Source: Ideonella sp. (GTDB lineage: Bacteria > Pseudomonadota > Gammaproteobacteria > Burkholderiales > Burkholderiaceae_C). From it: 64,000 bases of DNA. The position numbers and the translations under genes are program-made. How positions within the stretch are numbered: the first letter of the stretch is position 1; every line of letters starts with the position of its first letter. The DNA is taken from assembly GCA_015075165.1 (NCBI GenBank), contig JABTUY010000002.1, positions 248,001 through 312,000 of the forward strand, read 5' to 3'. Below are positions 11,584 through 23,200 of this stretch, piece by piece. The notes beneath the pieces are model-generated. The model searched no databases, was not told the DNA's origin, and saw only the letters and a program-made list of their open reading frames with translations.

Positions 11584-12231
11584 ATGGCACGGCAGGTCGC
11601 GGTGGTCGACTACGGCATGGGCAACCTGCGCTCGGTGTCGCAGGCGGTGCTGCATGCCGCCGCCGGCACCGGCTGCGAGGTGGTGCTCGCGTCGCGCCCC
11701 GAGCAGGTGACGGCGGCCGAGCGCGTGGTGCTGCCCGGCCAGGGCGCGATGCGCGACTGCATGCGCGAGCTGCAGGCCAGCGGCATGCAGGCTGCGGTGC
11801 TCGAAGCTGCGCGCACGCGGCCGCTGCTGGGCGTGTGCATCGGCATGCAGATGCTGCTCGAGCACAGCGAAGAGCAGGACACCCCGGGCCTCGGCCTGAT
11901 CCGGGGCCGGGTGGTGCGCTTCCGGCTCGACGGCCTGCGTCAGCCCGACGGCAGCCGCTACAAGCTGCCGCAGATGGGCTGGAACCGGGTGCACCAGACG
12001 AGGCCACACCCGCTGTGGCGCGACGTGCCCGACGACGCCTGGTTCTACTTTCTGCACAGCTACCACGCGCGGCCGTCGGACGAATGCCACAGCGTCGCCG
12101 ACGCCGACTACGGCGGCCGCTTTACCTGCGCGGTGGCCCGGGATAACATTTTCGCCACGCAGTTCCATCCAGAGAAGAGCGCCACCCACGGTCTGACCCT
12201 CTATCGGAACTTCCTCGCCTGGAAGCCCTGA
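11584..12231 (+). CDS. hisH: Imidazole glycerol phosphate synthase, glutaminase subunit
   Basis: A 215-residue class I glutamine amidotransferase that supplies ammonia to HisF. The nucleophile Cys85 lies in GVCIGMQML, and the His/Glu pair is in [10 protein letters not shown] near the C-terminus. [12 protein letters not shown] at the N-terminus is the family start. It follows hisB by 16 bases and acts as a heterodimer with HisF (13081). A GTG immediately before the ATG is an alternative start. Confidence 0.96.
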   Translation: MARQVAVVDYGMGNLRSVSQAVLHAAAGTGCEVVLASRPEQVTAAERVVLPGQGAMRDCMRELQASGMQAAVLEAARTRPLLGVCIGMQMLLEHSEEQDTPGLGLIRGRVVRFRLDGLRQPDGSRYKLPQMGWNRVHQTRPHPLWRDVPDDAWFYFLHSYHARPSDECHSVADADYGGRFTCAVARDNIFATQFHPEKSATHGLTLYRNFLAWKP

Positions 12232-12331
12232 GCGCGCATCGGCGGTGTCGACGCCGCAGCCTCGGGCTCCGGCCCCCAGCCACCCCAACTCCTTCGTTGC
12301 AGCGAGCCCACCGCACCCGCTCGAACGCGCC

Positions 12332-13078
12332 ATGCTGTTGATCCCGGCCATCGACCTCAAAGACGGCAAGTGCGTGCGCCTGCAACAAGGCGACATGCAA
12401 TCGGCCACCACGTTCGGCGACAACCCGGCGGCCGTGGCGCGCCGCTGGCTCGACGCCGGCGCGCGGCGGCTGCACCTGGTGGACCTGAACGGCGCGTTCG
12501 CCGGCAAGCCGGTCAACGAGGCCGCGGTGAAGGCGATCGTGCGCGAGGTCGGCGATCGCATCCCGGTGCAACTCGGCGGCGGCCTGCGCGACCTCGACAC
12601 CATCGAGCGCTACCTCGACGACGGCCTGAGCCACGTGATCATCGGCACCGCAGCGGTCAAGAACCCCGGCTTCCTGAAAGACGCGTGCAGCGCCTTCGGC
12701 GGCCACGTGATCGTCGGCCTCGACGCCAAGGACGGCAAGGTCGCCACCGACGGCTGGAGCAAGCTCACCGGCCACGAGGTGATCGACCTCGCCCGCAAGT
12801 TCGAAGACTACGGCGTCGAAGGCGTGATCTACACCGACATCGGCCGCGACGGCATGCTGACCGGCATCAACGTCGAGGCCACCGTCAAGCTGGCGCAGGC
12901 CCTGACGATGCCGGTCTACGCGTCGGGCGGCCTCAACGGGCTGGCCGACATCGAGCAGCTGTGCGCGGTGGAGTCCGAGGGCATCCGCGGCGTGATCTGC
13001 GGCCGCGCGCTGTACAACGGCGCGCTCGATTTCGCCGCCGCGCAGAAGCGCGCCGACGAACTGAACGGCGGAGCCTGA
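12332..13078 (+). CDS. hisA: ProFAR isomerase
   Basis: A 248-residue (beta/alpha)8 barrel that isomerises phosphoribosyl-formimino-AICAR ribotide to its ribulosyl form in histidine synthesis. It begins [17 protein letters not shown] with the first catalytic Asp (IDLKDG), and the second lies in YTDIGRDGM near residue 170. [11 protein letters not shown] and [12 protein letters not shown] are the phosphate-binding loops. There are 100 noncoding bases after hisH. Upstream in-frame starts would add an implausible Pro-rich extension. Confidence 0.96.
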   Translation: MLLIPAIDLKDGKCVRLQQGDMQSATTFGDNPAAVARRWLDAGARRLHLVDLNGAFAGKPVNEAAVKAIVREVGDRIPVQLGGGLRDLDTIERYLDDGLSHVIIGTAAVKNPGFLKDACSAFGGHVIVGLDAKDGKVATDGWSKLTGHEVIDLARKFEDYGVEGVIYTDIGRDGMLTGINVEATVKLAQALTMPVYASGGLNGLADIEQLCAVESEGIRGVICGRALYNGALDFAAAQKRADELNGGA

Positions 13079-13080
13079 AC

Positions 13081-15027
<1,947 letters not shown>

Positions 15028-15032
15028 AGTGA

Positions 15033-15554
<522 letters not shown>

Positions 15555-15648
15555 GCCGCGCGACGTGGGTGACACATCCGCGCGGCGTACCTGATCGAGC
15601 CACCGCATTCTCGCGGCGGCTGCGGAATTCCGACCGACCCGGGGCCGT

Positions 15649-16122
15649 TCAGCGCGGCTCTGGCGCGCGGTACAGCGTGACCTTCTGCAGCCGGTCTTGC
15701 CGCGCGCGATGCCCGCTGCGTACGGTACAACGCGCAGCGGTCGGGCAGGCTTCGGCAGGTACCGCCGGCTTGCCGATGCCGGCCGCAAGCCGCTGCGGCG
15801 CCTCGCGCTCGGCGCGGCGGCGCTCGCGCGCCAGCGCCTCGGCGAGCCTGGCCTCGCGCTGCGCGGCGTCGCGTGCCTGCGCCACCTGCTGCGGGCTGCG
15901 CACATCGTCGACCACGATGCTGCGGCCGCCGGCGCACGGCTCGTCGCTGTAGCTGCGACCGTCGGCGCCGCAGCGGTAGACACGATCCTGCGCGAAGGCC
16001 AGCGGCGCGAGCAAACACAGGCCGAGCGCGAAGGCTGCGACGCGTGCGGGCCATCGTCGCGGCGGCGTGTCGGCGCCGGCCGGGCGGCGATGGCCGTACA
16101 CGGCGGCGAGCGCCGGCGTCAT
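15649..16122 (-). CDS. DUF4124-domain secreted protein
   Basis: A 157-residue protein with an N-terminal signal peptide ([17 protein letters not shown], cleavage near residue 45). A short DUF4124 motif follows ([19 protein letters not shown], with two Cys), then a charged helical region rich in Ala/Arg/Glu. DUF4124 proteins are common in betaproteobacterial envelopes; their role is unknown. The start overlaps the pth stop (ATGA), suggesting coupled translation. The long N-terminus before the hydrophobic segment makes an internal start possible. Confidence 0.8.
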   Translation of the reverse strand: MTPALAAVYGHRRPAGADTPPRRWPARVAAFALGLCLLAPLAFAQDRVYRCGADGRSYSDEPCAGGRSIVVDDVRSPQQVAQARDAAQREARLAEALARERRRAEREAPQRLAAGIGKPAVPAEACPTAARCTVRSGHRARQDRLQKVTLYRAPEPR

Positions 16123-16724
16123 GGCGCAGGTGCCGCGGGCGCGGCCTTCGGCTTGGCGTGGATCTTCATCATCGCGCGCTCCATCGGTCCGTCGATCAGC
16201 AGGTCCAGTGCCTCGAGCGAACGCTCGACGCACGCTTCGATCGCCTCGCGCTGCTCCGGCGCGGGCTTGCACAGCACCCAGTCGGCCACCTCGTCGCGGT
16301 TGCCGGGGTGGCCCACGCCGATGCGCAGGCGCCAGAACTCCGCGCTGCCGAGCTGGGCCATGATGTCCTTCAGGCCGTTGTGCCCGGCCACGCCGCCGCC
16401 TTGCTTGAGCTTCATCTGGCCGGGCGGCAGGTCGATCTCGTCGTGCACCACCAACATCTGCGACGGCGCGATCTTGAAGAAGCGCGCCAGCGCGGCCACC
16501 GACTTGCCCGAAAGGTTCATGTAGGTTTGCGGCTCGAGCAGGAATAGCGGCGCGTCGGCGCGGTTCACGCGCGCCATCAGGCCGTGGTAGCTGCGCTCGC
16601 TGCGCAGCGTGGCACCCAGCTTGCGCGCCGCGCCGTCGACCCACCAGAAGCCCACGTTGTGGCGCGTGCGCTCGTACTCGTTGCCGGGGTTGCCGAGGCC
16701 GACGATCAATCGAATCATGGCCAT
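16119..16724 (-). CDS. pth: Peptidyl-tRNA hydrolase
   Basis: A 201-residue esterase that releases peptides from tRNAs that dropped off the ribosome. It opens [24 protein letters not shown], with the catalytic His in TRHNVG, and shows the conserved Asp in [11 protein letters not shown] and the substrate loop [13 protein letters not shown] Lys/Pro/Ala tail closes it. Two adjacent Met codons (16724 and 16718) can both start it; neither has a clear ribosome site. It follows rplY, the usual order. Confidence 0.95.
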   Translation of the reverse strand: MAMIRLIVGLGNPGNEYERTRHNVGFWWVDGAARKLGATLRSERSYHGLMARVNRADAPLFLLEPQTYMNLSGKSVAALARFFKIAPSQMLVVHDEIDLPPGQMKLKQGGGVAGHNGLKDIMAQLGSAEFWRLRIGVGHPGNRDEVADWVLCKPAPEQREAIEACVERSLEALDLLIDGPMERAMMKIHAKPKAAPAAPAP

Positions 16725-16750
16725 GATTATCGAGGTCGTGCACCAAGCAC

Positions 16751-16811
16751 CGCGGCCCCCGTTGGGGGGCCGCGATGGGGGATCGGCCGCGACCACCGCA
16801 ACGGGTGGTCG
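16751..16811 (-). terminator. Two strong hairpins after rplY
   Basis: Between rplY and pth there are two inverted repeats: CGACCACC/GGTGGTCG (16790-16797 with 16804-16811) and CGCGGCCCCC/GGGGGCCGCG (16751-16760 with 16765-16774). They lie directly downstream of rplY on its strand. No T tract follows, so they may terminate weakly or simply stabilise the transcript end. Confidence 0.5.
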
Positions 16812-16820
16812 GCGAACAGA

Positions 16821-17537
16821 TCACTTCTTCTTCTTGTCGTCCTTGGCGGCAGCCGGGGCCTTGGCCGCGGCCTTGCCGGCGTCCTTGCCGGCATCCTTCA
16901 CAGCGGCTGCCGGGGCGGCGGCGCCGGCGGTCGGTGCGGCGCCCGCAGCGGCATCGGCCGTGGCAGCTTCTTCTTCTTCGGCCTTCGGCGTCGTGACGGC
17001 GACGATCACCGGGTTCAGCTGGCCGTGGCGCACGACGCGCACGCCCGCCGGCGGCACGATGTCGGATACGTGCAGCGACTGGCCCTTGAGCAGGCCGCTC
17101 AGGTCGATGGCGATGAACTCGGGCAGTTGCGTCGCCAGGCACTCGATCTCGACGTCGGTGGCCACGTGGCTGACCAGGCACTTGTCGGTCTTGACGGCCG
17201 GCGAGTTCTCTTCGCCGCCGTAGTGCAGCGGCACCCTGATGCGCACGCGGGTGTTGGCATCGACGCGCTGGAAGTCGATGTGCAGCACTTGCTGCTTCCA
17301 CGGATGCATCTGGAAGTCGCGCAGCAGCACCTTCTGCGTGGCGCCGCCGAGCTCCATCTCGAGCAGCGACGAATGGAAGGCTTCCTTCTTCAGGGCATGG
17401 AACAGCGCGTTGTGATCGAGCTCGATCGTGCGCGGTTCGCCGGCCCCGTAGACGATGCCCGGCACCTTGCCGGTGTTGCGCAGGCGGCGGCTCGCTCCGG
17501 TCCCCTGCTGTGTGCGCTCGAAAGCGACGAACTTCAT
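16821..17537 (-). CDS. rplY: 50S ribosomal protein L25, long (Ctc) form
   Basis: A 238-residue ribosomal protein that binds 5S rRNA. The N-terminal L25 domain includes [20 protein letters not shown] and [15 protein letters not shown]. The C-terminal TL5/Ctc domain includes [10 protein letters not shown] and [13 protein letters not shown] roughly 50-residue Ala/Lys tail ends in KDDKKKK. This form is the general-stress-type L25 of most non-enteric bacteria. It lies downstream of prs with a 105-base gap that includes a hairpin. Confidence 0.96.
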   Translation of the reverse strand: MKFVAFERTQQGTGASRRLRNTGKVPGIVYGAGEPRTIELDHNALFHALKKEAFHSSLLEMELGGATQKVLLRDFQMHPWKQQVLHIDFQRVDANTRVRIRVPLHYGGEENSPAVKTDKCLVSHVATDVEIECLATQLPEFIAIDLSGLLKGQSLHVSDIVPPAGVRVVRHGQLNPVIVAVTTPKAEEEEAATADAAAGAAPTAGAAAPAAAVKDAGKDAGKAAAKAPAAAKDDKKKK

Positions 17538-17612
17538 GGTTCACTCCAAGTGAATGAGGCCCCGCGACCAGGTGCCTCGGACAAAGGACTCGGTCGAGTC
17601 CACAACCAATAA

Positions 17613-17633
17613 GGGTTCCCCGCAGGGGAACCC
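17613..17633 (-). terminator. Hairpin between prs and rplY
   Basis: A perfect 9-bp stem with a 3-base loop (GGGTTCCCC, GCA, GGGGAACCC) sits nine bases beyond the prs stop. On the minus strand it is followed by TTATTGG. It could terminate part of the prs transcript or shape the rplY leader. Confidence 0.6.
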
Positions 17634-17642
17634 GCTCACCCT

Positions 17643-18605
17643 CTAGAAATTATTGTTTTGCTCCGCGAACAACGAGGTCACCGATTCGCCGTCGGAGATG
17701 CGCCGCATCGTCTCGGCGAACAGAAACGCCACCGACAGCTGGCGGATCTTCTTGCAGGCCCGGGCCGTGTCGTTGAGCGGGATGGTATTGGTGATCACCA
17801 CCTCGTCGAGCTGGCTCTTGGCGATGCGCTCGATCGCCGGGCCCGAGAACACCGGGTGCGTGCAGTAGGCATAGACGCGCTTGGCGCCGCGCTCCTTCAG
17901 CACCTCGGCGGCCTTCACCAGCGTGCCGGCGGTGTCGATCATGTCGTCCATGATCACGCAGTTGCGGCCGTCGATGTCGCCGATCACGTGCATCACCTCC
18001 GACACGTTGGCCGCGGCGCGGCGCTTGTCGATGATCGCCAGCTCGCTGCCGAGCTGCTTGGCCAGCGCGCGCGCGCGCACCACGCCGCCGACGTCGGGCG
18101 ACACCACCACCAGGTTGGTGTAGGCCTTGCTCTTCACGTCGGACAGCAGCACCGGCGAGGCGTAGATGTTGTCGACCGGGATGTCGAAGAAGCCCTGGAT
18201 CTGGTCGGCGTGCAGGTCCATCGTCAGCACGCGTTCGACGCCCACCGTCTCGAGCAGGTTGGCGCAGACGCGCGCGCTGATCGGCACGCGGGTGGAGCGC
18301 GGCCGGCGATCCTGGCGCGCATAGCCGAAGTACGGGATCACGGCGGTGATGCGCCGTGCGCTGGCGCGCTTGAACGCATCGACCATGATCAGCAGCTCCA
18401 TCAGGTGCTCGTTGGTCGGCGCGCAGGTGGGCTGCACGATGAAAACGTCGCGCGCGCGCACGTTCTGCTGGATCTCGACGTCGACTTCGCCATCGGAGAA
18501 GCGGCCGACCTTGGCCTTGCCCACCTCGACGCCGAGCGTCTGCGCGATTTCGTGCGCCAACGCCGGGTTGGCGTTGCCGGTGAAGAGCACGGTGTTGAAC
18601 AGCAC
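17643..18605 (-). CDS. prs: Ribose-phosphate pyrophosphokinase
   Basis: A 320-residue enzyme that makes PRPP from ribose 5-phosphate and ATP, the precursor for nucleotides and for the histidine pathway encoded nearby. It begins [21 protein letters not shown]. The PRPP motif [20 protein letters not shown] and the second-site motif [18 protein letters not shown] are clear, and [12 protein letters not shown] is the flexible ATP loop. GTG at 18605 is chosen because AGGA lies about eight bases before it; GTG at 18590 is the alternative. tRNA-Gln lies upstream. Confidence 0.96.
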   Translation of the reverse strand: MLFNTVLFTGNANPALAHEIAQTLGVEVGKAKVGRFSDGEVDVEIQQNVRARDVFIVQPTCAPTNEHLMELLIMVDAFKRASARRITAVIPYFGYARQDRRPRSTRVPISARVCANLLETVGVERVLTMDLHADQIQGFFDIPVDNIYASPVLLSDVKSKAYTNLVVVSPDVGGVVRARALAKQLGSELAIIDKRRAAANVSEVMHVIGDIDGRNCVIMDDMIDTAGTLVKAAEVLKERGAKRVYAYCTHPVFSGPAIERIAKSQLDEVVITNTIPLNDTARACKKIRQLSVAFLFAETMRRISDGESVTSLFAEQNNNF

Positions 18606-18658
18606 GGCGCTAGTCCTGTGAAGCAGCGGGCCTCGCGGGGGCGGGTCGGCGCGGGGTT

Positions 18659-18735
18659 TGGCAGGGGAGGAAGGACTCGAACCCTCGCATGTCGGAATCA
18701 AAATCCGATGCCTTAACCAACTTGGCGACTCCCCT
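18659..18735 (-). tRNA. tRNA-Gln (TTG)
   Basis: A complete cloverleaf: 7-bp acceptor (AGGGGAG/CTCCCCT), D arm, anticodon loop with TTG in GGATTTTGATTCC, T arm with GGTTCGAGTCC, discriminator G and an encoded CCA. It lies between ispE and prs, the usual place in Burkholderiales. Confidence 0.97.
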
Positions 18736-18780
18736 ACACAGGTGTCGGCAGCGAACCGCCACCTTCGGAAACCTCTTCAG

Positions 18781-19653
18781 CTAGGACCAGCCTGCCAAGG
18801 GATGCTGCTCCAGGCTGCGGCACATGCGCCCGACCCAGCCCGGCGGCAAGGCTTGTGCATCCCATGCCACCTCCGGTCGGTTGCCCGTGCCGCTTCTCGC
18901 GAATACCGCGCTGCCCGAGCCCGACATGCGACCGTTGCCGAAGCGTGCCTTCAGCCACTGCACCGCGTGCCCGACCTCGCCGCATTGCCCGACCGCCACG
19001 GGTTGAAGATCGTTGCGGCCGAATCCTGCGGCGCTGGCGTCGCCCAGCTGGGTGTCCGCGAGAAAGTCCAACAGTATAACAGCGGGGGTCGTGCGCACGA
19101 GGTCGGCGCTGGCGAAGATCGCCGCGGTCGGCAGCGACGGCGGCGGCTTGACCACCGCCAGCCAGGTGCGCGGCAGGTCGATCGGCGTCACCTGCTCGCC
19201 GACGCCCTGCACGAAGGCGTTGTGGCCGTGTACGAAGAACGGCACGTCGGCGCCCAAGGTGAGCGCCAGCGCGGCCAGGCGCTCGCGCGGCCAGTGCAGG
19301 CGCCACAGCCGGTTGAGTGCCAGCAGCGTGGTGGCGGCGTCGGAGCTGCCGCCGCCGAGGCCGGCGCCGGCCGGCACGCGCTTGTCGATGTGGATGTCGG
19401 CGCCTTCGGCGCAACCGCTGGCGCGCTGCAGCGCCCGCGCGGCCTGCAGGCACAGATCGTCGTCGGGCAACGCGGCGCCGAGGTCGTGGCGGGCGAGGCG
19501 GCCGTCGGCGCGGCGCTCGACGTGCAGCGTGTCGGCCCAGTCGATCAGCGCGAACACCGACTGCAGCAGGTGGTAGCCGTCGGCGCGGCGGCCGACCACG
19601 TGCAGGAACAGGTTGACCTTGGCCGGTGCCAGCAGTTCGTAGAGCGCTCGCAT
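18781..19653 (-). CDS. ispE: 4-diphosphocytidyl-2-C-methyl-D-erythritol kinase
   Basis: A 290-residue GHMP kinase of the MEP isoprenoid pathway that phosphorylates CDP-methylerythritol. LAPAKVNLFLHVVGRRADGYHLL is the substrate-binding start, split here as APAKVNLFLHV and RRADGYHLL; KRVPAGAGLGGGSSDAA is the ATP loop (PxxxGLGGGSSxA) and RMSGSGSAVFA is the C-terminal GHMP motif. The start is 16 bases after the lolB stop, so the two are co-transcribed. Confidence 0.96.
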   Translation of the reverse strand: MRALYELLAPAKVNLFLHVVGRRADGYHLLQSVFALIDWADTLHVERRADGRLARHDLGAALPDDDLCLQAARALQRASGCAEGADIHIDKRVPAGAGLGGGSSDAATTLLALNRLWRLHWPRERLAALALTLGADVPFFVHGHNAFVQGVGEQVTPIDLPRTWLAVVKPPPSLPTAAIFASADLVRTTPAVILLDFLADTQLGDASAAGFGRNDLQPVAVGQCGEVGHAVQWLKARFGNGRMSGSGSAVFARSGTGNRPEVAWDAQALPPGWVGRMCRSLEQHPLAGWS

Positions 19654-19669
19654 GCTGCGCAGGCCCGCC

Positions 19670-20221
19670 TCAGGACGCCGCGGTCGGGTCGAGCCGCACG
19701 CGCACGCTGACCACCGGCGGCGCATCGCGCCGGGCGTCGACCCAGCCGTCGGCGAAGCGCGCCAGGCCGACGCGCCAGCCGAGTTGCTCGAAGCCGGGTT
19801 CGCCGTCGCGCAGCGGCTCGCTCGGCGCGCCAGGCCAGGGCCGGCCGCGCAGCCAGTCGAACAGCGCTTCCAGCGGCACCTGGGCGCCGAGCGCCTGCAG
19901 CGCCAAGGCATCGAGGCTGGCATAGCGCTGACGCGAGCCCGGCGTTTCGAGCACGACGTCGCCGGGCGCCCAGCGCGCCTGGGCCAGCGTGCTGCCCAGC
20001 GGCGAGGTCAGCGCCAGCGCGCCGTCGCGCGCGTTGCCGCTCAACTCGAACGCCGCGCTGAGCGCACGCACCGGGTCGGATTCGACGTGCACGCTCAGCC
20101 GGCCGCTCAGCACTGCTGTGCCGGCCGCATGCGGCGGCTGCAGGCCGGCGCAGGCGCTCAAAGCCACGGCGAGGACAAGGCAGGCGTAGCGCCGGCTTGG
20201 CGCGGTGCAGCGGCGGTTCAC
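19670..20221 (-). CDS. lolB: Outer-membrane lipoprotein receptor LolB
   Basis: A 183-residue lipoprotein that takes lipoproteins from the periplasmic carrier LolA and inserts them in the outer membrane. A lipobox ends the signal peptide (LAVALSAC, Cys near residue 24). The mature part has GRLSVHVES, a LolA/LolB-type half barrel, and the C-terminal GWRVGLARFADGW. The start is GTG. Position upstream of ispE matches the classic lolB-ispE-prs order. Confidence 0.9.
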   Translation of the reverse strand: MNRRCTAPSRRYACLVLAVALSACAGLQPPHAAGTAVLSGRLSVHVESDPVRALSAAFELSGNARDGALALTSPLGSTLAQARWAPGDVVLETPGSRQRYASLDALALQALGAQVPLEALFDWLRGRPWPGAPSEPLRDGEPGFEQLGWRVGLARFADGWVDARRDAPPVVSVRVRLDPTAAS

Positions 20222-20279
20222 TCACCCACCCTTGTCGCTGCGCGCTCCGGCGTTCGCCCTTCGGAGCGGCTGTGCGCGC

Positions 20280-22124
20280 TCACAAGCTGACTTTGAGGCG
20301 TGCCAGCGTTTCGGTCAGCACCTCGTTGGTGGCGTCGCGGCCGCGGGCGTCCTGCCAGACGCGGCGCGCCTCGTCGCGCTGACCCATCGCCCACAGCACT
20401 TCGCCGAGGTGGGCGGCGATCTCGGTGTCGGGGCGCGCCGCGTAGGCCTGGCGCAACCAGCGCAGCGCCTCGTCGCGGTTGCCCATGCGGAACTCGACCC
20501 AGCCCATGCTGTCGACGATGAACGGGTCGCCCGGCGCCAGCGCCATCGCCTTCTGCACCAGGCTCTTGGCCTCGGGCAGCCGCACGCCGCGGTCGGCCAG
20601 CGAGTAGCCGAGCGCGTTGTGCGCATGCGCGTTCCCGGGTTTCAGCGCGATCACGCGTTGCAGCAGCCGCTCCATCTCGGCGTGGTGATCGAGCTTGTCC
20701 TCGAGCATCGCCTGCTCGTACAGCAGATCGGCATCGTCGGTGAAGCGCTGGTTGGCGGCGGCGAGCACGTCGAGGGCGTCTTGCCAGCGCTTGAACTCGC
20801 GCAGCAATTGCACCTCGGCCAGTACCTTGGCGCGCGCATCGTCGCTGCCGCGCTCGGGCACGCGGCGGATCAGCTCGCGCGCCTGCGGCAGCTGCCCTTG
20901 CCGCGCCAGCAGCGAGGCGCGCCGGCTCTGCACGTCGAGCGCGCGCCGCGGGTTGTCGATCTTGGCCAACCAAGCCTCGGCGCCCTTCAGGTCGCCGCGC
21001 TGCTCGGCGATCTGCGACAGCAGCAACCAGGCCTGGGTCAGCCCGCGGTCGTGCCCTGCGTCGTCGTCGTCCGCATCGTCGGCATCGGCCTTCGCAGCGG
21101 GCGCGGGCGGCTGCTGCACCAGCTCGACGAAATGCTTCAGCGCAGCCTCGGCCGCGCCGGGTTGCTTGAGGTCGAAGCGCAGCGCGCCCAGCGTCAGCCA
21201 CGGAGCCGGCAGCGACGGATCGGTCTGGGTCAGGCGGTCGAGTTGTTGCGCGGCCTCGCCGTAGCGCTGCGACTGCGTCAGCGCGCGCACGTAGTTCAGC
21301 TGCACGCCGCTGTCGGGCTGCCCCTGCGCGAGGTAGCGCGTGACCACGACTTCGGCCTCGGGCTTCACCGCCATCAGCTCGATCGCCAGCATCGCTGCCG
21401 CCGCCGCCGCCGGATCGTCGGTCGCCGCGCGTTGCAGCAGCTGCAGCGCGCGCTCGGCGTTGCCGGCCGCGAGCCAGGCCCGCCCGAGCGCCACGCGGGT
21501 TGCGGTGCGCGTGGCCGGTTCGTCGACATACGACGCCAGCCATTGCTCAAGCAGCGTCGCGGCCTGCTTGCGATCGGTGGCGCGTGCCAGCAACCTGGGG
21601 GTGCCGGCGATCAGCGCAGCGCGCTGGTCGGGCTTGGCCTGCGCCAGCCAGGCCTTCAGCGGGTCGCCGGCCTCCTCGAGCCGGTTGAGCGCCACCAGGA
21701 TCTGCAGCTGGTAGCGGCGCGCGTCGAGCGACTCGGGCAGCGCGCCTCGCCAGGCGCGCGTGGCGGCGAGCGCCTGTTCGCCGGCGCGCGCCTGCAGCGC
21801 GATCTCGACCGCGTGGCGAAACAGCAGCTCGTTTCGCGTGCGGCGTGCTGCGTCGAGTACCACCTCGTAGGCGGCACTGGGGTGGCCCGAGTTGAGTTCG
21901 ATCTCGCCGATCAGCAGCTGGTAGAACAGCGGCGCATCGAGCGCGGAGTTCTGCGGCGCGGGTCTGCTGACCGCAGCCGACGCGGCGGCCGCTGGCTTGC
22001 TCGGCGTTTGCGCCGCGACCGGCGTGCCACCGAGTGCACAGGCCAGCAGCGAAGCGCCGATCGCCCAACCACGATTGCTGTTCGAGCGAGCCGACACGCG
22101 CAAACTCCCGAAGCCTGCGGGCAT
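20280..22124 (-). CDS. Exported TPR-repeat protein
   Basis: A 614-residue protein with a signal peptide (IGASLLACALGGTPVAA, cleavage near residue 35) followed by many TPR-like repeats. The best ones lie at the C-terminus: NAHAHNALGYSLADRG, LAPGDPFIVDSMGWVEFRMG and PDTEIAAHLGEVLWAMGQ. A short Asp-rich insert (ADADDADDDDAG) interrupts the middle. Similar proteins precede lolB in many betaproteobacteria and are probably periplasmic scaffolds. It is divergent from mutM with a 40-base gap. An upstream Met (22166) would overlap mutM and weaken the signal peptide. Confidence 0.85.
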   Translation of the reverse strand: MPAGFGSLRVSARSNSNRGWAIGASLLACALGGTPVAAQTPSKPAAAASAAVSRPAPQNSALDAPLFYQLLIGEIELNSGHPSAAYEVVLDAARRTRNELLFRHAVEIALQARAGEQALAATRAWRGALPESLDARRYQLQILVALNRLEEAGDPLKAWLAQAKPDQRAALIAGTPRLLARATDRKQAATLLEQWLASYVDEPATRTATRVALGRAWLAAGNAERALQLLQRAATDDPAAAAAAMLAIELMAVKPEAEVVVTRYLAQGQPDSGVQLNYVRALTQSQRYGEAAQQLDRLTQTDPSLPAPWLTLGALRFDLKQPGAAEAALKHFVELVQQPPAPAAKADADDADDDDAGHDRGLTQAWLLLSQIAEQRGDLKGAEAWLAKIDNPRRALDVQSRRASLLARQGQLPQARELIRRVPERGSDDARAKVLAEVQLLREFKRWQDALDVLAAANQRFTDDADLLYEQAMLEDKLDHHAEMERLLQRVIALKPGNAHAHNALGYSLADRGVRLPEAKSLVQKAMALAPGDPFIVDSMGWVEFRMGNRDEALRWLRQAYAARPDTEIAAHLGEVLWAMGQRDEARRVWQDARGRDATNEVLTETLARLKVSL

Positions 22125-22164
22125 TCTAGGCCGGCCCCACCGGCTGCGCTGCCGATAATCGTGC

Positions 22165-22995
22165 ATGCCCGAGATGCCCGAGGTGGAGGTCACGCGAATC
22201 GGCCTCGCCGATCGCCTGCGCGGCGCGCGGGTGTGCTCGGCGCATGTCGGCAAGCCGTTGCGCTGGCCGCTCGGCATCGCGCCGGCCGCGCTGCACGGCC
22301 TGACGATCGGCGAGCTGGCGCGGCGCGGCAAGTACCTGTGGATGCCGCTGGCCGCCGGCACGCGGCACGGCGGGCTGCTGTGGCACCTGGGCATGTCGGG
22401 CTCGCTGGCGCTGCACGAACGCGAGGCACCGCCGCGCGGGCGCCATGACCACTTCGAGCTCGTCAGCACGGCCGGCACGTTGCGGCTCACCGATCCGCGC
22501 CGCTTCGGCGCGGTGCTGTGGTCCGACGCGCTCGATGCCGATCCGGCGCGCCGTCTGCTGGTAGGGCTCGGTGCCGAGCCGTTCGACGTCACCTTCACCG
22601 CTGTCGCGCTGCACGCGGCGTGCCGGCGCCGGCGCACGACGATCAAGGCCGCGCTGCTGGCCGGTGACATCGTCGTCGGCGCGGGCAACATCTACGCCTG
22701 CGAGGCGCTGTTTCGCGCCGGCATCGATCCGCGCGCGCGCTGCAACCGCCTGTCGCTGCCGCGCTGCGCGCGGTTGCTCGCCGCGCTGCGCGCGGTGCTG
22801 TCGGAGGCGGTGACGCTCGGCGGTTCGACACTGCGCGACTACCGCAACGCGCACGGTGGCGCCGGCAGCTTCCAGGCCAGTGCGCAGGTGTACGGCCGCG
22901 CCGGCCAGCCGTGCGGGGTGTGCGCGACGCCGCTGCGTCGGGTGGTGCAGGCCCAGCGCTCGAGCTTCTTCTGTCCGCGCTGCCAGTTGCGCTGA
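22165..22995 (+). CDS. mutM: Formamidopyrimidine-DNA glycosylase
   Basis: A 276-residue bifunctional glycosylase/AP lyase that removes 8-oxoguanine and ring-opened purines. The N-terminus MPEMPEVEV supplies the catalytic Pro (after Met removal) and Glu. [17 protein letters not shown] is the helix-two-turn-helix, and the C-terminal zinc finger has Cys250, Cys253, Cys270 and Cys273. Together with mutY at 25219 it forms the GO repair system, here two genes apart. Confidence 0.97.
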   Translation: MPEMPEVEVTRIGLADRLRGARVCSAHVGKPLRWPLGIAPAALHGLTIGELARRGKYLWMPLAAGTRHGGLLWHLGMSGSLALHEREAPPRGRHDHFELVSTAGTLRLTDPRRFGAVLWSDALDADPARRLLVGLGAEPFDVTFTAVALHAACRRRRTTIKAALLAGDIVVGAGNIYACEALFRAGIDPRARCNRLSLPRCARLLAALRAVLSEAVTLGGSTLRDYRNAHGGAGSFQASAQVYGRAGQPCGVCATPLRRVVQAQRSSFFCPRCQLR

Positions 22996-23200
22996 GCTGG
23001 CGCTGCCGAGGGGCTCGGAGCGCGCCGGGACAGTGCCGTCACTGAAGCTGGCAGTTGCTGTGGCAGGGCCCAGCCGCCCGGCCAGCCGGCGCGCACTATG
23101 TGGCGACGAGACCGCAAGCCCTGTCAGCAGATGTATCGCCCGGGGGAAGTGGCAAGGGCGCTGCAATAAGATCGATCGGCCACCACGTTTCGCCGGCTTC